Below, piece by piece: positions 1 to 4,296 of a stretch of DNA of 7,833 nucleotides. The notes beneath the pieces were generated by a model. The model ran no database searches and had not been told where the DNA came from. It worked only from the letters and a program-made list of their open reading frames with translations. Position numbers and translations under genes: made by a program. Each line of letters begins with the position of its first letter. Within the stretch, counting starts at the first letter, position 1. This DNA is from an uncultured Bacteroidaceae bacterium (GTDB lineage Bacteria > Bacteroidota > Bacteroidia > Bacteroidales > Bacteroidaceae), in NCBI GenBank assembly GCA_904502185.1, contig CAJGDX010000093.1, positions 1 to 7,833 on the forward strand. Reading direction: 5' to 3'.

Positions 1-164
1 AATAATTCATCACATTCTTTATGACACCATAAGGAAACAATAGAAAAGCACATAGCGACCCACAGCAACAATCAAGCCAGCAGAAAACACTTAATAGCAA
101 CAACAATCAACTTATTTACAAGAACGTCCCTCGAACAAATAACAAAAACACACCCTCGCGCAGC
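1..164. other. Gene-free stretch rich in A and C on the + strand
   Basis: I see no supportable gene, promoter or repeat here. All three plus-strand frames meet stop codons within the first 43 bases. Between 61 and 160, A and C make up about three quarters of the bases and G about a tenth. The stretch ends at the terminator hairpin and may be the 3' untranslated region of a plus-strand gene to the left of the window. Confidence 0.5.
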
Positions 165-214
165 ATAAAAGCAAAAAAAGCGAGACGTGTAACGTCTCGC
201 TTTTTTGCTTTTAT
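165..214 (-). terminator. Intrinsic terminator of the rpsF-rpsR-rplI operon
   Basis: Bases 165-188 and 192-214 form a nearly perfect 23-bp stem with a 3-base loop and one bulged A. It starts 12 bases past the rplI stop codon. The core is GCGAGACGT paired with ACGTCTCGC. It is flanked by an A7/T6 block and then by GC plus AAAA/TTTT, so both strands give a stem followed by a T tract inside a longer palindrome. It should end the ribosomal transcript on the minus strand. The symmetry means it could also stop transcription arriving from the left on the plus strand. Confidence 0.9.
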
Positions 215-225
215 AAATTCTGTGA

Positions 226-678
226 TTATTCAGCAGACTCTTCAGCAACTACTGCGAAAGGAATCTTAACAGAAACCTCTTTGTGCAATTTCACAGTTGC
301 AGTGTAGTTACCAATTTCTTTTGCAGACTCAACAGAAATAATCTTGCGATCAATCTCAAAACCAAGCTTAGCAAGCTCCTCAGCAATCTGGATAGAACCT
401 ACTGAACCAAAGATTGTACCTGTTGCGCTTACTTTTGTAGCGATTGTCAATGTTACAGGAGCAAGTTTCTGTGCCAACTCCTCAGCGTCTGCCTTAATCT
501 TAGCCAACTTGTGAGCACGCTGTTTCATTTCCTCTGCCAAAGCCTTCTTTGCTGAAGGTGTAGCAATAACAGCCTTACCGGTAGGAATCAAAAAGTTACG
601 ACCGTAACCATCCTTTACCTTAACGATATCATTCTTGTATCCAAGATTGATAACATCCTCTTTAAGTATAATCTCCAT
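226..678 (-). CDS. rplI: 50S ribosomal protein bL9
   Basis: This 150-residue protein is bL9, which binds 23S rRNA near the base of the L1 stalk and projects away from the large subunit. The N-terminal domain carries the family signature around residues 13-36 (NLGYKNDIVKVKDGYGRNFL, followed by IPTGKA). A long charged alanine/lysine-rich helix follows at about 41-75, then the C-terminal RNA-binding domain (GTIFGSVG at about 87-94). The length is normal for bL9. The start at 678 is supported by a GGAGG motif 7 bases upstream and by the conserved MEIILKEDV opening. It is the last gene of a three-gene operon, 19 bases after the rpsR stop codon, and is followed by a strong terminator. The E/A-rich tail AVVAEESAE is ordinary. 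Identification is secure. Confidence 0.98.
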   Translation of the reverse strand: MEIILKEDVINLGYKNDIVKVKDGYGRNFLIPTGKAVIATPSAKKALAEEMKQRAHKLAKIKADAEELAQKLAPVTLTIATKVSATGTIFGSVGSIQIAEELAKLGFEIDRKIISVESAKEIGNYTATVKLHKEVSVKIPFAVVAEESAE

Positions 679-685
679 AATTGTT

Positions 686-690
686 CCTCC
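686..690 (-). promoter_or_regulatory. rplI: Shine-Dalgarno site of rplI
   Basis: On the minus strand this reads GGAGG, with 7 bases between it and the rplI ATG. It matches the core anti-SD of 16S rRNA (CCUCC). It stands out because most genes in this window lack any such motif. The match is 5 contiguous bases, weaker than at rpsR. Confidence 0.75.
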
Positions 691-697
691 GAATTTA

Positions 698-967
698 TTA
701 TTTCATCAAATCAGTTACAAAAGGCAGCAAAGCCAAGTGACGAGCACGTTTAACGGCCTGTGCGATACGACGCTGGAATTTCAATGAAGTACCTGTGATA
801 CGACGGGGAAGCAATTTACCCTGCTCGTTCAAGAATTTCTTCAAGAATTCGGGATCTTTATAATCGATATACTTGATGCCGTTCTTTTTGAAGCGGCAAT
901 ATTTTTTCTTTTGGATATCAACCGAAGGCGGGGTCAAATATCTGATTTCCGAAGGTGTCTGTGCCAT
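698..967 (-). CDS. rpsR: 30S ribosomal protein bS18
   Basis: This 89-residue basic protein is bS18, which forms a heterodimer with bS6 on the platform of the 30S subunit. Family motifs are [18 protein letters not shown] (about 21-38), then [20 protein letters not shown] with [12 protein letters not shown]. That second block is the rRNA-contacting core and the most conserved part of the family. In Bacteroidetes ribosomes bS18, bS6 and bS21 together form the pocket that sequesters the 16S anti-SD (established from the Flavobacterium ribosome structure). The stop codon of rpsF lies just upstream, and the start is fixed by a strong SD that lies inside the last codons of rpsF. Only one cysteine is visible (C24), so there is no zinc-binding Cys cluster. 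Confidence 0.98.
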   Translation of the reverse strand: MAQTPSEIRYLTPPSVDIQKKKYCRFKKNGIKYIDYKDPEFLKKFLNEQGKLLPRRITGTSLKFQRRIAQAVKRARHLALLPFVTDLMK

Positions 968-969
968 AA

Positions 970-1311
970 TTAATCCTCCTTTTTAGCTTTTAAACTTCTT
1001 CTCTTGGCAGCGTACTCTGCTGCATACTTATCTAACTTAACAACCAATGAACGAATTACGCGCTCGTCACGACGATACTGCAACTCAAGCTTTGCAATAA
1101 CTTTGGGATCTGCGTTAAACTCAAACATTACATAAAATCCGGTTGTTTTCTTCTCGATGGGGTAAGCCAATTTCTTAAGACCCCAGTTCTCTTCATTGAC
1201 AATCTCTGCGCCTTCGGCAGTGAGGATGCCTTTGAATTTCTCTACCGCTTCCTTCATCTGAACCTCAGACAAAACGGGAGTTAAAATGAAAACGGTTTCG
1301 TATTGATTCAT
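970..1311 (-). CDS. rpsF: 30S ribosomal protein bS6
   Basis: This 113-residue protein is bS6, the platform protein that pairs with bS18. The opening [16 protein letters not shown] is the typical first beta strand. It is followed by helix [11 protein letters not shown], then [24 protein letters not shown], the family's central beta region. [15 protein letters not shown] (about 79-93) ends the fold, and a basic tail ([19 protein letters not shown]) follows, a common extension. It is the first gene of the operon rpsF-rpsR-rplI. The start at 1311 has no SD; its leader is short and AT-rich, as is usual in Bacteroidetes. A consensus promoter lies about 45 bases upstream. Its final codons double as the rpsR SD. 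Confidence 0.98.
   Translation of the reverse strand: MNQYETVFILTPVLSEVQMKEAVEKFKGILTAEGAEIVNEENWGLKKLAYPIEKKTTGFYVMFEFNADPKVIAKLELQYRRDERVIRSLVVKLDKYAAEYAAKRRSLKAKKED
975..982 (-). promoter_or_regulatory. rpsR: Strong Shine-Dalgarno site of rpsR, embedded in the end of rpsF
   Basis: On the minus strand this reads AAAGGAGG, 8 contiguous bases complementary to the 3' tail of 16S rRNA (CCUCCUUU), placed 7 bases before the rpsR ATG. It lies in the last rpsF codons (aaa aag gag gat, encoding KKED). Such an extended SD is unexpected in a lineage whose ribosomes normally ignore SD motifs. Confidence 0.85.
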
Positions 1312-1357
1312 ACTGATTAATAAATAGGTTAAACATTTGTTTTGCTAAAAGCGGATG

Positions 1358-1388
1358 CAAAGGTATGCATATTTTTTTATATTTCAAA
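1358..1388 (-). promoter_or_regulatory. Promoter of the rpsF-rpsR-rplI operon
   Basis: On the minus strand, TTTG (1385-1388) is followed after exactly 19 bases by TACCTTTG (1358-1365). This is a full match to the Bacteroidetes primary sigma consensus TTTG-N19-TAnnTTTG. The transcription start should fall near 1354, giving a leader of about 40 bases before rpsF. Confidence 0.85.
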
Positions 1389-1491
1389 CTTTTACGATAG
1401 TATTTTTCAAAAAGCACCATTTTTTATCATCAGGCATTGAAATGCTTATCCACTCTTTTTCAAATGAAAATGAACATTTTTGAGAAAAAAA

Positions 1492-1523
1492 TTTCTTACT
1501 CTGAAGAATTATGCGTTACTTTG
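1492..1523 (+). promoter_or_regulatory. Probable promoter of the small membrane protein gene
   Basis: TTACTTTG at 1516-1523 matches the -7 consensus TAnnTTTG except at its second base. A weak -33 element, TTTC (1492-1495), lies 20 bases upstream. The expected start near 1527 leaves a leader of about 28 bases before the ATG at 1555, and argues against any translation start upstream of that ATG. Confidence 0.5.
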
Positions 1524-1554
1524 TAGACAGAAAATAATAAAAAGCTATATAATT

Positions 1555-1740
1555 ATGAATAAATCTTTGAAAATGCTTGGCCTTGCCATCATTGTACTTG
1601 CAGCAATCGTATTGATTCTCAGCTACTTCCTTGGCTGGACAAACAACAATGCCGTTCAGGCCGGTTCATTTGCCGCAATGGTTGTCGGACTCATCATCTA
1701 CATCATCTTTGGCAAGAAACAACTCGGCGAGCAGAATTAA
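1555..1740 (+). CDS. Small two-pass membrane protein of unknown function
   Basis: This is a 61-residue protein I do not recognise by name. A short basic N-terminus (MNKSLK) is followed by a membrane segment at about 7-28 (rich in I, L, V and A, ending FLGW). A short polar loop follows (TNNNAVQ), then a second segment at about 36-53 (FAAMVVGLIIYIIF) and a charged tail (GKKQLGEQN). Basic residues at both ends suggest both termini are cytoplasmic, with the loop outside. The reading frame extends in-frame back to a TTG at 1480, but I chose the ATG at 1555: the extension (RKKFLTLKN...) overlaps the likely promoter and spoils a clean membrane protein. There is no SD. It is divergent from rpsF and convergent with rprY, sharing a terminator with it, so it appears to be a single-gene unit. 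Function is unknown. Confidence 0.75.
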   Translation: MNKSLKMLGLAIIVLAAIVLILSYFLGWTNNNAVQAGSFAAMVVGLIIYIIFGKKQLGEQN

Positions 1741-1767
1741 TCATCAGAAGATTATCTATTCGAAATG

Positions 1768-1806
1768 AAAAAGATAGGGAGCAACATTGTTGCTCCCTAT
1801 CTTTTT
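1768..1806. terminator. Shared bidirectional terminator of the small membrane protein gene and rprY
   Basis: Bases 1768-1785 and 1789-1806 form a perfect 18-bp stem around a 3-base loop (ATT), with core GATAGGGAGCAAC. The plus strand runs into six T's (1802-1807). The minus strand runs into five T's (opposite 1768-1772). It lies between convergent genes and should stop both transcripts. The stem reaches position 1806, which is the last base of the rprY stop codon (1806-1808). Confidence 0.92.
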
Positions 1807-2507
1807 TATGCTTCTGACGCAGGGGTTATAAGTTTGTATCCCTTACCGTGAATATTGATTATCTCGATTGAATCGTCAGCCTTCAGATGCTTGCGGAGTT
1901 TGGTAATATAAACGTCCATGCTTCGGGCATTGAAGTAATTGTCGTCTATCCAGATTGTCTTGAGAGCAAAGTCGCGCTGCAATATCTCGTTGGCATGAGC
2001 GCACAACAGGCCCAGAAGCTCAGACTCTTTTGTTGTCAGTTTTGTCTGCTGGCCGTCGATGGAGAGCAACTGCTTCTGTGTATCGAACTGGAAACGTCCA
2101 ATTTTGTAAATAGAGTTCTCTTTATTCTTCTTGCCGCAGACACGACGCAAGATAGCTTCAATACGGAACACAAGCTCCTCCATGCTGAAGGGTTTGGTAA
2201 TATAGTCATCGGCACCAATCTTGAAGCCTTCGAGTATATCCTCTTTAAGTGTCTTGGCTGTCAGGAATATGATGGGAACATTTGCATTGGCTGCACGAAT
2301 CTCCTGAGCCAGGGTGAATCCATCTTTGATGGGCATCATCACATCCAGCACACAAATATCGAATTTGCCTTTAAGAAATGCTTTATATCCGGCATCACCG
2401 TCTGCGCAAAGTTCCGCGCGGTAGCCTTTTGCTTGAAGGTATTCTCTGAGCAACATTCCGAGGTTTTCATCATCCTCGCATAGCAAAATACTCTGTTTTT
2501 CTTCCAT
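1806..2507 (-). CDS. rprY: OmpR-family response regulator RprY
   Basis: This 233-residue protein is a DNA-binding response regulator. The receiver domain (about 5-122) has the acidic pocket E11-D12-D13, phospho-acceptor D55 in CVLDVMMP, T83 in FLTAK and K105 in ITKPF, so it appears fully functional. The C-terminal winged helix (about 135-228) contains KLTTKESELLGLL. Its recognition-helix region is ARSMDVYITKLRKHLK, and the wing is INIHGKGYKL. The phrases LTAKTLKEDILEGFKIGADDY and IWIDDNYFNARS match my memory of Bacteroides RprY. It starts 6 bases after the rprX stop codon without an SD, so it is probably co-transcribed and translationally coupled. RprY of Bacteroides fragilis was found by its effect on porin expression in E. 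coli. In Porphyromonas it acts as an orphan regulator tied to oxidative stress and sodium pumping. Targets here cannot be read from the sequence. Confidence 0.93.
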   Translation of the reverse strand: MEEKQSILLCEDDENLGMLLREYLQAKGYRAELCADGDAGYKAFLKGKFDICVLDVMMPIKDGFTLAQEIRAANANVPIIFLTAKTLKEDILEGFKIGADDYITKPFSMEELVFRIEAILRRVCGKKNKENSIYKIGRFQFDTQKQLLSIDGQQTKLTTKESELLGLLCAHANEILQRDFALKTIWIDDNYFNARSMDVYITKLRKHLKADDSIEIINIHGKGYKLITPASEA

Positions 2508-2513
2508 GGTTCT

Positions 2514-4055
2514 TTATTTTAAAGGTAATACAATTATAAAGTTTGTTCCGACGCCTATTTCGCTCTCTGCGCGAATGGAGCCTTTATGCGACTGGATTAT
2601 CTGCTTCACATAGGCAAGTCCGAGACCGAAGCCCTTTACGTCGTGCAGATTACCGGTGTGCACACGATAAAATTTATCAAATATCTTTTTCAAATCATCC
2701 TTGCTGATTCCTATACCGTTATCCTGGATTGAAAGCATAAAGTTGCCGTTGGCGTTCCATGTGTGTATATTCAGCAACAGGGGATCATCCGGACGCTTGT
2801 ACTTCACAGCATTATCCATAAGATTGAACACCACATTGGTAAAGTGCATCTCATCGACATAGACAAATGGGTCGCCCGCCTCAAGTGCAGAGATAATTTT
2901 GCCTCCGCCCTGCTCCACCTTCACCGCAAAGGTATTTATCACACCTTTTATAAGCTCATTGGCATCAAGTTCCTTCATCTTGAGTGAGGCATTGTCGCTA
3001 CCTTCGAACATTGACATCTGCAACACTTTATCCACCTGGAAACGCAGGCGTTTCGTTTCACTGGCTATCACCCCTGAAAGCTTACCGAACATAGAGGGAG
3101 ATTTTGCCACAGATGGATCCTGAAGCATCTGCGCAGCCAACGAAATGGTCGATATCGGAGTTTTGAACTCGTGCGTCATATTATTTATAAAGTCATTTTT
3201 AATTTCCGACACCTTTTTCTGCCTTATGAACAGATAAACCGTTATGAGGAAAGTTACCAGCAGCACCAGCACCAGTATCATTGAAGGTATCATAAATTTA
3301 ACTGAATTATAAATATATTTGTTCAGCGTATCCTCCTGGAACACCACTTCAAGGACTCCCATGCGATTTGGAGGGTCATTCTTGAAGAGCAGCTCCTTGT
3401 ACACATTTTCGCCATCAGCCTCCTGGAAATCGGCACATCTGTACACCTCCTTACCATCGGAACCTATAATTCTTATATGATAGGGAAGGTCGATGCCATT
3501 GCTGGTAAGTTCGGCCTTCAGGTCGTGGTGGAGCTGACGGAAGTTCACCCTTTGCGAAAGAGGCTTCTCGCTCGCCTGATAGAGCATATTGTACACAACC
3601 TCGTCGAGAATGGCACGCTGATACATGTAGCGCGTACGCAGAGTTTCCAGTGCATGACGCTGTGCCTCTTTCAGCGACATCTGCCGCTTGGTACCCGAGC
3701 GGTTAACCTTTGTCAGCGGATTCGCAGGGTTATTCATAATGGTCTTCATTTCAAAGACCGACTGAATGTTGCCATCATCCGACGTCACAAAGTAGCTATG
3801 CTCAAGCTCCAGCACATTATTGCTATTGACATTCGACTTCTGTATATCCCTCTGTATGTTTTTCGAAAGATAATAGCGCATTTCATTCAGCTCCAGATTG
3901 TATGCCGTCTGATGAAGGCTGCGCCTTACACCCTCGCCAAAATGCTCACGACGCATACGCACGATGGCCGTAATGTAGTCCATCTGCATATAAAGCAATC
4001 CCAAGCACGAGAGCACCATGATTGCGCCTATTACCCATATAGTCATTTTTTTCAT
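2514..4055 (-). CDS. rprX: Sensor histidine kinase RprX
   Basis: This 513-residue membrane kinase is the partner of RprY. A first membrane segment lies at about 5-23. A roughly 230-residue extracytoplasmic region follows (about 25-252) with no domain I recognise. The second membrane segment is at about 254-277. The dimerisation/phosphorylation helix carries H295 in FINNMTHEFKTPIS (H-box). The ATPase domain has the N-box around N411-N415 (NLMDNAVKY), the G1 box DNGIGI (445-450), the F-box FDKFYR (459-464) and the G2 box GFGLGL (475-480). All catalytic motifs are intact. There is no HAMP or PAS domain: the H-box follows the second membrane segment after about 17 residues, which suggests direct transmission of a periplasmic signal. 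The start at 4055 is followed three codons later by another ATG (MKKMTIW), and either could be used. No SD is present. A TATATTTG element ends only 4 bases before the first ATG. Confidence 0.92.
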   Translation of the reverse strand: MKKMTIWVIGAIMVLSCLGLLYMQMDYITAIVRMRREHFGEGVRRSLHQTAYNLELNEMRYYLSKNIQRDIQKSNVNSNNVLELEHSYFVTSDDGNIQSVFEMKTIMNNPANPLTKVNRSGTKRQMSLKEAQRHALETLRTRYMYQRAILDEVVYNMLYQASEKPLSQRVNFRQLHHDLKAELTSNGIDLPYHIRIIGSDGKEVYRCADFQEADGENVYKELLFKNDPPNRMGVLEVVFQEDTLNKYIYNSVKFMIPSMILVLVLLVTFLITVYLFIRQKKVSEIKNDFINNMTHEFKTPISTISLAAQMLQDPSVAKSPSMFGKLSGVIASETKRLRFQVDKVLQMSMFEGSDNASLKMKELDANELIKGVINTFAVKVEQGGGKIISALEAGDPFVYVDEMHFTNVVFNLMDNAVKYKRPDDPLLLNIHTWNANGNFMLSIQDNGIGISKDDLKKIFDKFYRVHTGNLHDVKGFGLGLAYVKQIIQSHKGSIRAESEIGVGTNFIIVLPLK

Positions 4056-4059
4056 ACCG

Positions 4060-4067
4060 CAAATATA
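4060..4067 (-). promoter_or_regulatory. rprX: Possible rprXY promoter -7 element abutting the start codon
   Basis: On the minus strand TATATTTG is a full match to TAnnTTTG and sits 4 bases before the rprX ATG. The predicted transcription start would be at or next to the A of the ATG, which would give a leaderless mRNA. No TTTG lies at the expected -33 position (4087-4090 reads TAGG on the minus strand), so it may be a chance match and the true promoter may lie further upstream. Confidence 0.4.
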
Positions 4068-4233
4068 TCAGAAGGTTGGATATATTCCTAATTCCTTAAC
4101 ACCATTTAATCCCGTTTTTCTTATAATTAACAATTAAATTTTATTTAGTTGCGAATTTAGTAAGTAAATCTATAAAAACAAGCAATTTTTCGATAAAAAA
4201 GCATTGGAATTAAGTTAAATAATTTCACTCTCA

Positions 4234-4274
4234 AACAAAACAAAGAGTGGCCGCACCAACGGTGCAACCACTCT
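4234..4274 (-). terminator. Intrinsic terminator of the EF-G paralog gene
   Basis: On the minus strand bases 4274-4244 fold as AGAGTGG TT GCACC, loop GTT, then GGTGC GG CCACTCT. The RNA forms 14 continuous pairs, two of them U-G wobbles. A T-rich tail (TTTGTTTTGTTT) follows. It begins 22 bases after the stop codon. On the plus strand the wobbles become CC/AA mismatches, so the element favours minus-strand termination. Confidence 0.87.
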
Positions 4275-4296
4275 GGTATTACAAGTATAGAATTTA

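Noticed and set aside
1..53. Minus-strand frame starting with ATG at 53 and open to the left edge
   Set aside because: Only 17 codons are visible, with no promoter, no SD and no recognisable peptide features. This is not enough to call a gene.
1312..1357. Possible bS6:bS18-binding leader motif (a CCG near the 5' end of the rpsF leader)
   Set aside because: The leader is only about 40 bases, and the CCG falls at or before the predicted transcription start. The only hairpin I see is a 4-bp AAAC/GTTT stem, so the known two-stem motif is not supported.
1434..1445. GCATT-GA-AATGC mini-hairpin between rpsF and the small membrane gene
   Set aside because: A 5-bp stem with a 2-base loop is too short to be meaningful and sits in a position with no clear role.
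1446..1454. DnaA-box-like TTATCCACT
   Set aside because: It is a single 8-of-9 match with no cluster, no AT-rich unwinding repeat and no replication genes nearby.
1480..1554. 25-codon N-terminal extension of the small membrane protein from a TTG
   Set aside because: It overlaps the likely -7 element at 1516-1523, adds an unrelated basic segment, and the ATG at 1555 gives a normal small membrane protein.
1887..2483. 198-codon open frame on the plus strand, antisense to rprY
   Set aside because: It lies wholly inside rprY, whose receiver and winged-helix motifs are complete. The translated antisense product is rich in scattered Cys and has no domain pattern. It is a shadow frame.
3477..4091. 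204-codon open frame on the plus strand, antisense to rprX
   Set aside because: It covers the coding sequence of the RprX N-terminal and extracytoplasmic region and its product is low-complexity His/Arg/Leu-rich. No promoter or start context supports it.
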